From Eutreptiella sp. 'Long Island Sound 2002' (taxonomy: Eukaryota > Euglenozoa > Euglenophyceae > Eutreptiales > Eutreptiaceae): a stretch of 64,000 nt of DNA. The notes beneath the pieces are model-generated. The model was not told the DNA's origin. It ran no database searches and saw only the letters and a program-made list of their open reading frames with translations. The stretch is taken from positions 103,731,367 through 103,795,366 of the forward strand of contig OZ038381.1 in NCBI GenBank assembly GCA_964036045.1, written 5' to 3'. Each line of letters opens with the position of its first letter. Within the stretch, counting starts at the first letter, position 1. Shown here piece after piece: positions 33,652-44,856 of this stretch. The translations under genes and the position numbers were made by a program.

Positions 33652-35190
33652 GTGATTCAAACACGGATGTCACACCTCAGGTACAAAGATTTCCTAATTT
33701 GGGTCCACGAAAAGGCAGTGCCGGCAGAAGTGCCCGCGCTGGAAACGTGGTGCAAATGCTTTCCATCGTATGAAAGGATGGTCGCTACGTGGGAACGCCT
33801 CGCCTCCGTTCAACAGCTGGAGGCAAAGATTCATGACCCTTCGGCAGGTTAAGATTCGGCGGCGGAAAAGTTTGTAAGTGTGTTTTGGCCCTTTGAGGAC
33901 TTTTTGGAGTATTTCTCCTCCCAACCGGATCTAATGGATCTGGTTGGTATGGAATTTCACGAGCCAGACTACCGCGATGTACTCATCGTCCGAGAAGATG
34001 AGTTTCCATGCGGTGCCCGCCCACGGTGTCAACCACGGGGAGCGTCCTCGGAGCATTAACTACACCTGGACCTGGGATTTGTCACTTTGCTCCAAGCACA
34101 ATGTAGAGGCTCTTCGGGATTTAATGCCACACAACTTGGAGCGCATCCAACATGTTCTAGACAATCGTTACATTGTGTTGTGTGGTTATGCGGTTGATTG
34201 TAGATGCATCGTCGGGGGTGATTCACCTTGGCTTCGCCATGCCTTCGGGTTGAGTGTATGGTGGGGGGTGGGGTCTCTCTACACATATGCGATGTGGAAT
34301 GCGGCGGGCAACCAATGGGAACACACTACCACGGTCTGTTCCTGGAAGGGGCAGAAATTTCTCAAAATTCTTCAACGGAGTCCGCCAAACGCTACCGTGT
34401 CCGGTTTTTTTGGGTGCATCCGCCTGCCTCCTTTGAAAGTGCAGGACCGGTATTTTTTAATTGTCATGTGCATTTTGCACTGTTTAATTTCTGTGGGCAA
34501 GCAAACCACGATTTACGTGCGCCGCTACGCCAAGACGGTGGCACGGGCCGTGCGTGCTGAGGTCCAAAGAATTTTGACCAATGCAAATACGATAATCTCG
34601 CTCCAAGGGAAGGCCAGCCCAAAGGGTGAGGAAACATGGCGTCTGTTGATTGTGTGGCCGGCAATCGCTCATTTGTTGCATGTGCCCCGTACTGCACAAA
34701 AGGCCGTGATTGCGATGGGCAAGCTGTGGCAGCTCTGTACTGTAAATATCAGAAGCCCTCTACACTTAAGTGTGCCAAAGTAGCGCGTAGGCTTCAGGAA
34801 GAAATTTGCCCGGGTCTTCGCTCGCCATATCTGTTATGGCTTCGCCGTGATGCACACAGGGTACTGGATGCCATACGCCCTTGGGGATGTGCGATGTTTT
34901 CGGGGGATGTTGTGGAGTCGCTGAATGCTTTGTTGAAGGACTCTTTTTTGACTGCCACGTCTCGGGGAGGGAGGAAGGGCACACCGGAGGAGCGACTCAT
35001 TGAGTTACCCTTCCACGCAATGAGCTGTGGTTTCTTGCACAACGAAATGCCACGTTGGAGGGAGGTGCAGAGCCTGGGTGCTCTGCAAATCCAACATTCT
35101 GCGGACGTTGCTAGGGAGTACTTGGGGGAAACGTTGGAGAGTCGGTGTTGTATTCCCATGGGACCACGGGGGGGGGGTAATTTGTCACTG
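33652..35190 (+). pseudogene. Transposase-like gene A, main part (decayed)
   Basis: After the intron the frame reads RYKDFLIWVHEKAVPAEVPA, then EDFLEYFSSQPDLMDLVGME, then (frame change near 34040) SINYTWTWDLSLCSKHNVEA and NLERIQHVLDNRYIVLCGYA. Further frame changes follow, with a last open part 34636-35190 containing LYCKYQKPSTLKCAKVARRL, YLLWLRRDAHRVLDAIRPWG and FSGDVVESLNALLKDSFLTA. The combination of a Cys-bearing middle and a conserved-looking VVESLNALLKD helix resembles transposase-type proteins of algal elements, but I cannot assign a superfamily or catalytic triad. A TAA near 33850 and at least three frameshifts mark it as a pseudogene. Confidence 0.4.
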
Positions 35191-35195
35191 CGCAT

Positions 35196-35388
35196 ATTAT
35201 TTTGGTCGGTTGGAATCCGTTTGAATCAATTCAAGTGCTTCAAGTAGGACATTTGAATCACGTAGGGCTATTCAAGTGTCATTCAAACGTCGTGTATTTT
35301 ACATGTTTTGACCCGTCCGCTGCGTGGTGGTGTTCTCGTTGGGCTTCCTCCGTCAATATTCCGGTGTACATTAAAGGGCCTGTTGTCA
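35196..35388 (+). other. TTCAA-rich stretch between gene A and gene B
   Basis: From about 35210 to 35290 the sequence is packed with GTTTGAATC, AATTCAAGTG, CTTCAAG, TTTGAATCACG and CATTCAAACG. It may be an intron joining A to B or the A/B intergenic region containing the B start. A GC-rich segment follows up to the ATG at 35389. Confidence 0.4.
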
Positions 35389-36318
35389 TGGCGGGACTGG
35401 ACCAAGCGCTGTCGGGCTTGGCCTCGGGTCAGCTGCAGGCGATCGTGGCGGCAGCGCAATGCAAACTGCAAGCAGTTCCGACAACTGGCTCAACGTCCGC
35501 TTCAGCAGCTGTTGATGTCGCCGTTCACGACACCAAGATTCTCTTTCCACCCGTCTTTCCCATGTTGCCAGATATGTCGAACGGGCGCTTCCCCCACCCA
35601 GAGTCCGGGCTCGCACGGGCCGGTCCCGGGTTCGGGTGGCTCACCGACATAACCGCGAGATACCTCTTCAAACAAACGTTCTACATCTGGAAACACAAGC
35701 GGGGCGGTGCCACGTTGGCTGGTCAGACCGTGTTTCCGTGGGAGACGACTCCACTGTCATGGTCCGACTGGCAGGGTTGGAAAGTTGCCAGCGTCGGATT
35801 GGGCACCAATGGAAAAACGACGTTTGATGCACACCAAGTTCAGCGTCTTTCTGAGATGTGGAGTCACCACGGACTGGGAACTGTGGCTCCTGGGGGGATC
35901 AATACCCACAGCCAATCATATGGGCCGAAGTTCTGGTTGAAAAACAAAGATGAGATCGACCCTGACTGGCATCCAGCGGAGGGAGTGCAGCTCACAACGT
36001 CCTCGGTGCGCAAGGTGGGGGGGACCATTTCGACTGGCGGGAACAAGGAGAGGCTGCAGGGCTTGATTGGTGAGCTCGAGGTAGACGGGAGCGAGCAGCC
36101 GGAGAAAAAGCAGCGGCGTACGATGGGCGCATCAGCATCCGCATCAGCATCCGCCGTTGTTGCCCTGCCTTCCGCGACTCCAGCCGAGTCTATGGGCATG
36201 GAGGCCGTGGTTGACGAGTCGCTGCACGTACTACCCTCGGTGATCAAGCAGGAGTCGCAGGACGAGATGATGGCCCCCACAGCCGGTCCATCCGCTGCCC
36301 CGGCGCTGTGCCGGTGTG
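35389..36318 (+). CDS. Gene B exon 1, unknown protein
   Basis: The ATG at 35389 opens a frame of about 310 residues starting MAGLDQALSGLASGQLQAIV. It is Ala-rich and helical at first. A globular part follows, with many Trp residues (ITARYLFKQTFYIWKHKRGG, TTPLSWSDWQGWKVAS, QVQRLSEMWSHHGLGTVAPG). The C-terminal third is charged and disordered with an Ala/Ser repeat (ASASASASAVV). The exon stays open to a probable donor near 36318. The Trp-rich part may bind nucleic acid, but no family is recognised. Confidence 0.5.
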
Positions 36319-36478
36319 TGATGCTCTATAGGTTCAAACCTGTCTTGTGTACTTCAAACGCAATTCAAATGCCTCCTGTGTGGTTCAAGCGTGATTCAAG
36401 CCCGGCTTGTGAACTGCGTTTGAACTATCGGTGTGACGTTTGAATCACGGTTGAATTTCGTGTCACCGTCTCCAACAG
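36319..36478 (+). other. TTCAA-rich intron of gene B
   Basis: It contains GTTCAAACC, CTTCAAACG, ATTCAAATG, GTTCAAGCG, ATTCAAGC, GTTTGAAC and TTTGAATCACGG, and ends with a pyrimidine-mixed tract and CAACAG at 36478. The donor is probably the GTGTGTGATG near 36314. Confidence 0.55.
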
Positions 36479-37156
36479 GTGTTCGGAGCCGTGTTCGACC
36501 ACGACGTGTTGGTGCTTGATGAGCGGGGCCCAGGCGTTCTTCTCGCTGGCGGCAGCATGGTCACCAGCATCAGCAACTACATTCACCGCAGCAAGACTCC
36601 AGACACGCTGGAGAGGCAGGTCCGACGATGGATGAGGTCCATGAATCAAGCCCGGTCGGATTTCGCTGACGCGACCCCGCCTGCAGACCAGCCCAAACTG
36701 GGAGAGTATCTGAGACCAAGGGCAACAATGCCGCAGCCACCACTGCTCTCGTCCGGAACGTCAGCAACGTCTGCCTTCCCGTGTGCCGTCCCGTCTGCCG
36801 TCCCGTCTGCCGTCCCGCCTGATAAGGCAGCTGCGCCCAAGGACATCACGGCAAACCCTCGACTCGCCAAATTTTTGCGACCGTTGCAACCGCAGCAACG
36901 AAGGCCCCCGCCAGACTCAAGCACGGAGGACTGCCGGATCCGCCAAACAGAGGAGCGGCTGTCGCAGAAAGAAGCCACGAAATCCAAGCCAAGGGGCAGC
37001 CTGAAGCGAGCCACGGTGGCGGCTGCTTTGGCGAATGTCAGGTTGCGCGATCGAGTGCGGGAGGCAGCGGCAGAGGCCCGCGCGGCAGACGACTCTCGAC
37101 CACAGCTTCAAGTAGCGACTTCCAACCATCGCTGGCTCACAAAACCCGCCTACAGG
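36479..37156 (+). CDS. Gene B exon 2, Ala/Pro/Arg-rich
   Basis: The frame reads FGAVFDHDVLVLDERGPGVL and then RQVRRWMRSMNQARSDFADA. Two related pieces follow (PKLGEYLRPRAT and NPRLAKFLRPLQ), then a Lys/Arg-rich helical tail (LKRATVAAALANVRLRDRVR). A three-fold CCGTCCCGTCTG repeat at about 36786-36816 encodes VPSA units. The frame closes at a TGA near 37157, while coding-like sequence continues in another frame, so an intron or frameshift lies near 37120-37150. Confidence 0.45.
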
Positions 37157-37593
37157 TGAAGCCGAGTGGCCGCCAGGTGACTGGAAAGCAGCAACTCAGA
37201 GAGGCTGTGAAGGCGCACGCTGAAGCCAAGGGGTCAAGGAGTCATGGAAGTCAAGGAAGGAGTCAAGCACCCAAAGAGTCCCGGTTGGCTGAGTACACCA
37301 AGAAGGTGAAGGCTTCGGCGGTGGCGGAGGCCAAGAAAGTGGTGAGGCACGCGAAGGACGAATCCGTCAAGACGCAGGCCGTCACGGAGCAAGCGGCCAA
37401 GGATCAGGTCGCCAAGGGACAGACCGCCACGGGGCAAGCCGCCAAGCCGCAGGCCGCCACCGTCGAGGGTGGCAATAAACGGGATCCGACAGCGGGCTTT
37501 GTTGCTGATTTCGTTGCTGCCAAGAATGAGGCCACCAAACAGCAGGAGGCCAACGAGGACGAGGGCGAAGAGCAGCCTGAGGAGCCTGCGCAG
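37146..37593 (+). CDS. Gene B exon 3, Lys/Ala/Gln-rich coiled coil
   Basis: It is highly charged: KQQLREAVKAHAEAKGSRSH, then RLAEYTKKVKASAVAEAKKV, then degenerate AKxQxATxQ repeats (residues about 75-105) and an acidic end (EDEGEEQPEEPAQ). It stops at CAG|GTGCGC (37594). It is probably an extended helix. No family is recognised. Confidence 0.45.
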
Positions 37594-37735
37594 GTGCGCC
37601 CATTTCAAGTGCATTTGAATTACGGTCGACCTAATTCAACCACTTCAATCATCGAACTTGAACCACTTGAATGGCGTTTGAATTCCGTTCGAACCCAGCC
37701 CGACCCCCAGCACATTTGCCCTTTTCATACTGCAG
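37594..37735 (+). other. TTCAA-rich intron of gene B
   Basis: It is 142 bp, GTGCGC...CATACTGCAG. It contains TTTCAAGTG, TTTGAATTACG, ATTCAACC, CTTCAATC, CTTGAACC, CTTGAATGG and TTTGAATTCCG. The flanking exons lack these words. Confidence 0.7.
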
Positions 37736-38469
37736 GAAGAGGACTCTGACGACGCCAATGAACGGGCCAGGAAGAGTATGGGCTCCCAGCGAAAGCTGCT
37801 CTGCGATTTGCGGTGTTTGAGGACGACGGCGAGATCCGCGTTATGCCGGGAATCCGGGCCAAGTCCTCGACGAAGAAAACGGACCACGTCCAGGTCCAGG
37901 AGATCAGACAGGGAGGCAGAGCCAAAAGTTACTGGACTGTGAAGGTGTACAAAAAGACAGCGAGCTTCACCAGCAAGCGGAAGGCCGAAGAGGCGGCAGC
38001 AGCTCTGCGCGCGGACCATGCAGCGCGGCAGCCGGGAACCAGGAGAGCCAGAGACAGAGCTGTGGCGCCGGCACCGGAGGCGCAGGGTGCATCGGCACCA
38101 GACGCAACAACTGGCAAACTGGGGGCGCAGGCTGCAGCACCAGACACATCGGCTGTGGAACCGGCGGCTGTGACACACGACGATGGTGATGAGATTGTGC
38201 AGGAGGGCGGTGGTGCTGGCGTGCAGGGTGTGGAGGGTGTGGAGAGTGCAGAAGGCGTGGCGGGAGCGCACGATGTATTGGTGAAACTGGAGCCAGAGGA
38301 CAACCTTGGGGACACCAAGATGAAGGTGGTGCCGGAGGACAACCCTGTTGCAGAGGACAGTGCGGGGGTACAGGGCAATGCGGTGTATGCGGACAGTGCG
38401 GAGACGCAGGACACGCAGGTGCTGTGGCAGAGTGTGGCGGACAAAGATGCGGCTGAGGTCCGCCGATGA
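37736..38469 (+). CDS. Gene B exon 4, acidic/Ala-rich
   Basis: It begins EEDSDDANERARKS, then after a likely frameshift continues RFAVFEDDGEIRVMPGIRAK, SYWTVKVYKKTASFTSKRKA and a long Ala/Glu/Val-rich part with repeated motifs (APDATTGK, APDTSAVE; VKLEPEDNLG, VVPEDNPV). The KTASFTSKRKAEEAAAALRA segment is basic and may contact nucleic acid. The frame ends with TGA at 38467-38469, but coding-like sequence continues in a second frame into the oxygenase-like domain. Confidence 0.45.
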
Positions 38470-38479
38470 CTCGCAAGAG

Positions 38480-39060
38480 CAAAAGGTGTTCCCCTTTTGC
38501 GAGAGCTGCAGACTGCGTCCGGTTGGCGACTCGAGGTGAAGCACAATGCCAAACTGCGGTCGCTGTACTTGGGTGCCATGCGCAGGTGCTCCGTGGTGAC
38601 GGTGAGTCCGGCGATGCAAGCAAACCGCAGCCTGACCACGCGCCTGAACCGGTTTGGACGCGTCCTGTTTCCCACGTTCTCCTGGACGGGGATAGGAGTA
38701 TTCTGTTTCCTCGAAGAAGGCCAACCCATGTTGCTGCACATGCACCCACGTGACGATGTGTCTGTCTCGTGCGAGGTTTCGCTTGGCGCACACGTCGGTG
38801 GCGAACTCTGGACGAGCGGTTTGTTGAACGGCTATGGCGCTCGTTTGCGGCCGTCATGGGTGCAGTGGGACTGGGGCCCGGCTGTATGGAGGCACCATCT
38901 CACCGCGCGAAGGGGTCGCCTTCAATGCATACAGGCCGCACTGCCTGATGCGCTGGACGGGCGAGCGCTGCGTGGTGGTCTTTTCTTCGATGGTGGGGTG
39001 GACCAACACCACCCGAGAGGTTGCCCACAGGCTGGAGGCAACCGCATTCCCATGCTAACC
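38480..39060 (+). pseudogene. 2OG-Fe(II) oxygenase-like domain (TET/JBP-type fold suspected)
   Basis: Frame 38497-39072 reads NRSLTTRLNRFGRVLFPTFS, then LHMHPRDDVSVSCEVSLGAH followed by VGGELW (GGELW at 38797-38811). In another frame, after about 38890, come EGVAFNAYRPHCLMRWTGER and CVVVFSS. The order His...Asp, GG-E-L-W, F-x(4)-PH...G-x-R, V-V-x-F is that of double-stranded beta-helix dioxygenases that bind iron through two His and an Asp and 2-oxoglutarate through an Arg. The second His is at 38939-38941 and the Arg is in TGER near 38966. The first metal motif is imperfect, and a frameshift separates the halves. In fungi and some algae TET/JBP oxygenases travel with KDZ transposons, so its place after a transposase-like gene is suggestive. 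Confidence 0.45.
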
Positions 39061-40927
39061 AATTCCAGATGACCGCAGATGACCCACATGAGTGACCTTG
39101 AGTGTGTCAATGAGAGTAAGGGGGTGGGATTCAGGCAATTTTTCTGTTGAACCTGATCCACACCAGACATCCAATGAGCTTTGGGTCGTACGCGCGTTCT
39201 TAGCAGACCCCCCACCAGAACAAAAATACCGGCAACGGCAAACTACTCTGTGATTTCCCTGTTTTTCATCTCCTTTGGTGAAGAAACAGGTGTGGGTACA
39301 TTTCAGCGCTTGAATGGATTCAAACAGGAGGTGGGCGATTCAAACGGGGCATTTCAATCACCGTGTGGGCGTTAGAATTGTGTATGAAGCGTGTCGGGTG
39401 TTTGTGAGATTTAGGGCGTTCAGGCTGTTTACACGCTCTCTGACCTCATCCGAGATACTGCAACCCAAACTGCAAGCCAGCCAGCGGTCATGTTGTATGT
39501 TCTGGGAATGTTCCGGGATGCGGGTTAGTAGGATGTGTGGTGAGCGTGGTGTTGACAGAGGGTAAGTTGTTGGGCCGGGCCTGAGGCACCACATGCACGG
39601 AACTGAACGCACAATGCACCTGGGCACGTCATTGCACCCTTTATGCGCAGTGCCGATGCTTCGCTGTTGCGGGGAGGAAGCGTGGAGAGGGCCAAATCAA
39701 GTGGAAAACAGCACCGAAGTAGTAACACGGGGACCAGGTCGATTCAAGTGATCCAAATACCACACTTGAATTGAGGTTTGAATCACGGAGGCTCTGGCGG
39801 CTATACCAACGGGCACAAGAGGGGGGGGGCTCCCGGGTGCTACACCACAGCAAGGGTGAATAGTATCTAGTAAGCAGGTTGCACAATGGCTAAGCAGTTT
39901 TTTCAGACGCCTACGGGCTGCAGAATGTTACGAAAGGACACTTCGCCACACAACGGTGTTTGAATCACAACCTGAATCAGCGCAGGCGGCAACGGCACAC
40001 CGAATCTGTTACTTTTTTGTTGGAAGCCGTGCAGGTTAGTTTTGAAAGGCAATGTTTTTGATGAAACAAACAAACGGGGAGTCCAATAAGCCACAAGGGC
40101 AGCAGAACGGCGCACAAGAAGAAAAAAAATCATGCCTTTGTCCATACCACTGGGCTCCTAATTCAAACATGATTCAAACGTGGTTCAAGTTAATTCAAAC
40201 ACCGCCCCTGAATCACATTTGAATCACTTTGAATCAGGGGGCTGTGTCAGCTGCGGTCATTTCTATCACCATGGGCCCCTTTGGGGCAATCCCAGTCCCG
40301 AGAAGACCTACCTACCGACCTTTGCTGGGGGGGGGGGTAGGCCGGAGCAACCTTCGAGGGGGGACCGGATGGAGCATGCGTGTGGGCAGCGCCTGAGGGA
40401 AACCTACCACAGGTCATGCCCCAAGGGAACCTGGTTGAAGTTCTCGGCCGTGAGCTGAGACGCCAGGGGAACTGATGGTCGAGAGCCCACCTTTCTGCCA
40501 GAGGTGGCCAACATGTAGAACAAACAGGGCAATGTTAGACGAGGCTGCGTTCGTGGCCGCCCTTACTTACTTAGTTACCTGGCCAGCCGCCAAGACCCAT
40601 CACAACGGCCTAAAACCAGGCCGGTTGTTGCCTCACCAGATTCCATTCGGCAGGGACCTCCCCGGATAGAGACTCCCCATGTCAAGTGATGTGATAGCAG
40701 TGGATGCCAAGGAGTTCTTTGCGTGGTAGGGTTAGGCTGCCGAAACAGATACACATTTGTACCAGGGTTGTTAGAAAAATGAACAGAACAATATGGTGGG
40801 TAAACTCTACCAAATATCCCCTTTTTTGTCAACAATCTTTCTAATCAGGAATGGTCTCAAAAAAGTCAATTTTCAACAAGGCGGTACAAAAGGGGTGCCT
40901 TTTTACACTTATGACTCAAGGATTGGG
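39061..40927. other. Non-coding stretch with TTCAA motifs
   Basis: No exon is convincing. Clusters of GATTCAAACG/TTTGAATCAC words recur near 39305-39365, 39740-39785, 39955-39975 and 40160-40240, like those in the gene A/B introns, so decayed exons or intergenic parts of the same unit may be here. A run of 10 G lies at 40328-40337. Confidence 0.4.
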
Positions 40928-41210
40928 AGGCCTCGCAGTGCAAAAATCGTTTTTGTGGGAAGATGGAGCTATTTAGCCACATCTTGATCGCCAGGCCTCG
41001 CAATACAGTCGATACGAATGTGTAAAAGGACCCTGCTTCATTAATATGTGGTTGCTGTTCAATGCAGCTATCATTGTAAATAGGTATCAAAAGGGGGTAA
41101 AACAGCCACATTACCCAGTTTGGAATGCGAGGCCTCGCATTCCAATTCAGAATGCGGGTAATTCAATGGGCTTACCTACATGTTCAATTTCGATTGCAAG
41201 GCCTTGCAAT
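40928..41210. repeat. Cluster of AGGCCTCGCA motifs and palindromes
   Basis: The core RGGCCTYGCA occurs near 40928, 40993, 41129 and 41198, at spacings close to 67 bp or twice that. Two occurrences are centred in perfect palindromes: 26 bp at 41120-41145 (half-site TTGGAATGCGAGG) and 18 bp at 41193-41210 (half-site ATTGCAAGG). These could form hairpins or bind a dimeric protein. Confidence 0.7.
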
Positions 41211-41505
41211 ACAAATTTGGAATGGCATCATTTATCTACGTTCTTCAGTCAGTGAGCATGCAAAGGCTTAAACAACATCATGACAAAACGTTGTGCGGTA
41301 TGAAAGTAAAAACCTAGGGTAACGAACTTAAAATACCCCGGACTTTGGACTTTTACCAGAAGACGATAGGTAATTTGCCAAATTGAGCATATGCTTTTTT
41401 GGGCCAAAAACATGCATTTTTGGGGGTAATTGGATCAAAAAGCTGACTGCTTAAAGTTTCCCTCCGCAACAAGTAGGGAAATGAGGCAAATTACCCAGTC
41501 AAAAC
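41211..41505. other. Spacer
   Basis: The A/T-rich sequence contains TTTTTTGGGCCAAAAACATGCATTTTTGGGGG (41395-41426) wording similar to the satellite of the 7640-9960 array. No gene is seen. Confidence 0.35.
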
Positions 41506-42061
41506 TTGCAAAGAGCCCGGTACAAAAGTGTACCTGTTTCCGCCGCTCAAGTAGGTAGGAGACAACAGCGCGGGGGATCCGTCAGCACCGTGAAAAGGAG
41601 CATGCCCTGCGGGCCAAGACCGACCAAAAGGGGATGGCAGAAAGGTTCAGGGTGGGTGAATTGGTATGGGGATTCAGCCCCCGTGCCTATAGGCACTCAG
41701 TACACCAGTACCTGGTTTACACCTGCATGGATTATTCGAAAGATTGGTGACGAAGTCTACCATGTAAAGGTAGGCCCCAGAAGTTCAGAGAGAGGCATGA
41801 GAGCCAACTCCATGCCAATGTCCTTGACATCTACGGCAAGTTGGTGTCCCCAGACTACGCCACCCGTGAGGCCGATTCCGACAACACCTACGTTGAGCAG
41901 GACAACTACACCGTCAAGAAGATCCTAGCCCAGCGTCCGAACACCTCAGCGCCAGGAGATGTGGCGTTGAAAGTGCATTGGTAAGGCTAGGGGCCATCCA
42001 ACAACACTTGCGAAGCCGTCTCCTCCTTTGTGCCGAAGATCAACACAACCTTCATGGTGTA
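41506..42061 (+). pseudogene. Ty3/gypsy-type integrase C terminus with chromodomain (relic)
   Basis: Frame pieces read FRVGELVW near 41650, then TPAWIIRKIGDEVYHVK (41730-41770), which fit the C-terminal domain of Ty3/gypsy integrases. Then comes NYTVKKILAQRP (41905-41939), ALKVHW (41964-41981), two stops, and GPSNNTCEAVSSFVPKINTT ending at 42061. This is the layout of a chromodomain: an E/V-x-K-I-L-x-R start, a VxW core and a closing W/C-E-P/A-x-x-x-x helix. Chromoviral integrases use it to target chromatin. TAA (41982) and TAG (41988) and at least one frameshift make it non-functional. No other part of the element is visible nearby. Confidence 0.65.
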
Positions 42062-44856
42062 GGTTCCCCGGCACAGGATCCAGCTCCACGTCTCTAACCT
42101 GGAACCTCTGACCCGGTGGATTGCAGTCTTGGGCGAGGGCTCCCCGCCTTGAGCTCTATCCAGGATGGAAAGATGCAGCACGTCTGTCAGATTAATGTTG
42201 CGTCCCTTGCTTGCTTCGTTTTCTAGTTAAGTTGCAATGTTTTTGCGCTGGCGTGGTTGATGTGCTGCACGTGTCGAACAGCCCCACAATCTGTTGGTTT
42301 GACGCAGCTGTTGCGTGTTGCTCTGACCTATGCGCAATACCAACCTCCCAATGCTGAGTTCACGGGACCCAGCTCTGCTCTCACTGCCTCTCCCACTCAT
42401 GGTCCAAGCGAAAAGCCAAGGCGCTGCTTGTTGACTCTGGCAGTTGAAGTCGGAGCTGGAGCAATTTTCTGGCTCTCCGGCACGCTTGGCGTGCACCGCT
42501 ATACTGAACCAGGCTGTCGCAAGCGAGGAGCTCTAACAACAAGAACGGTCGGCTAATGTAGCTGGTCCCACCCCCCCTGCTAATCTTGTGATGTCCAGGG
42601 AGCGAGGGACGTTCAGATTGATAGAGGCATTGATCGGGAAGTTAAATACTTGAGTTCGGGCCCCTGAGCCCCAGACGCAGGTAACAGTTGAGACGTGGTT
42701 GGTCACGTGCTCTGGTTGTAGCCGCTACATGACAAACTGTATAAACACAATATCACAAATATGCAAAAAACAGCCTTAGAAGTAGGGAAGCACGCGAAAC
42801 CTGCAATAGACATTATTCATTTACTGGCACTCACACTACACATACCGCAACTAGGTCCACCTTTATTGTAGTGTCGATCTCCGGTCAGTCTTTTGGCATC
42901 TGTAGGTTGTTTCAACAATCAAGAGCGCTCACTCTTATGTATCAACCACAAAATACTGGGAAGGGAATAACAATCTGCACTTCAACATCTCCATCGCAGA
43001 CAAAAATGCAACAAGCTTCCGGAAACCTTTGTTGCTGCTCTGCATGAACAGCATCATGCGCGGGGCGTGCGCCCAACGTTGGTAGCAGTCAAGGAGAACC
43101 TTGACATCTGGTAGAAAAACCTTCTTGGCTACCCCCTGCTACATGCCTCCAACCATAGAAATAGTAATCTCCATTACTCTCACGAAAAAACAAGTTCCAT
43201 CCTAAAACATCATATTCAAGACTATCTCCGTATTTTACTTACGTGCACGCTCATTGCACGCATGCACATTACCGAACAGCACTTACAATCAGCTGATCCA
43301 ACACATGTCCGCGATACAGCTCAGACCTAGTGTACCCACTACCATTCCCTGAAACCTCGCACCTAGGTGCTCTGAGTGAAGTAAAACCGTACCCTTGCAA
43401 CCTACACAGGCGGCCCATATGGAAATGTACCATAAGTACATCCCCCTAATGTGTCGATTCTGACCATCAACCACATGTCGCTGGAGAGTGTCCTTTGTGA
43501 GCAGGTCACCTCCTATCAGACTTCGCTGTCTGTCTATTCTCACTCCTGGTACTGCTCATGCCACACCGCATCAGGTCACGACACACCTTGCTAGCCCTCA
43601 GGTTAGCTGTAGACGACCGAAGATTGTCGTTTCCAGATGTGATGCCCAGCAATGCATCCTGTTGAGCATGATGACCCTACGTCCTCAACGCTACCGGAGG
43701 CTCAACACTCCCACCGAGCCCGGCTTCCGCGCCGGCCAAGGTAACGGATCGAATGGGTCACTTACGGTGGGAATAGCTTGAATACCTGTGGCTGCCCCAT
43801 ATCGCATTGCCTCAGTTAACAGGACATTGGATCAACACTCCTTCCTTGCCCGGCTGTGTTCCGTACCATCTTTTTCTTTTCCATCACTTTTCCCCTTCAA
43901 CAAAAAACCAGCCTGGCCTCCCATCCAATACCCTTGTGGCCTCCGGACTATTAACCAAAGCCGACAGGTCGGGTAATGTAACGTATCACCATTGAGAAGT
44001 CACTGCTTCGCACAAAGTGCCCACCGAAGGACTTTTTTTGAAGGCTGACTTTGGTTGGGCCTGCCCTCGATAAACCAGTAAGTCTCGCATACCCTCCTCG
44101 CCGCACAATTCTTCCTCACACCAAAAGTTCTCATCTCACCCTCCAACTCACCTCCTCTCTCCTCCAATGCATGCCCCTCGCAACCTACACAACACCCAGC
44201 CACTCCAACCTCAAGCAGACAAACAACTACAAGAATACAAAAATCTCTACACATATGCCAATTCATTCAGGAGTCTTAAGGGCCAGTGGTTCCAGTCCCC
44301 AAAGGTCAACAGGACACACCAAGGTGGGCCTGCAGACTCCTTCCCCCGCCTCTGGTCGCCCTGGTGTCACGCACCCGTGGGCCCATCAGCACCAGCTCCT
44401 GCGCATCCACTCACTGTTCAAGTCAGCTTGAAAGACGTCTCGCACAAACATGTGGGCCCCACACAGTGACTTCCGCCTCGGTTACACGCAGGATTCGCTT
44501 GGCGGTTCCTCACAGTGCCAAACTCTTCCAAAGATTTGCAGCCATTGTTCACGCTGATTGTGCACAAGGCACTTGGGCTTACGAGGCTTCAACACCTCCA
44601 TATCTGATTGTTTGCTGCCTTTGTAATGCCTGTATGTCGCTTTGCTTGTCATCATTGTGATTTTCAATTGTACAATACCCGGGCCTATTACAAAATCTTC
44701 ATTTATGTGATGCATCAATGTTACCTGTCTACTACACATTTGCTCATGTCAAGTGTCGAAATTGTAATAGAGCAGCCACCTTCTCATACAAACCCCTTGT
44801 AGATGTCTCAAACAAACTAAAGAACCCCTCTTCCCCCTTTGAATTGCCCCCTCCAG
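42062..44856. other. 2.8 kb with no recognisable gene
   Basis: Short open frames occur on both strands (for example 42257-42556, 43488-43781, 44051-44431) but none shows a motif, splice context or coding-like composition I would trust. The 44167-44469 frame (KQLQEYKNLYTYANSFRSLK) is the most protein-like. A pyrimidine-rich tract precedes the splice acceptor at 44856. Confidence 0.4.

Noticed and set aside
41395-41430. Outlying unit of the poly-G satellite
   Set aside because: It shares only the TTTTTTGGGCCAAAAA type wording over about 30 bases, without the CAACACATG anchor or the G-run.
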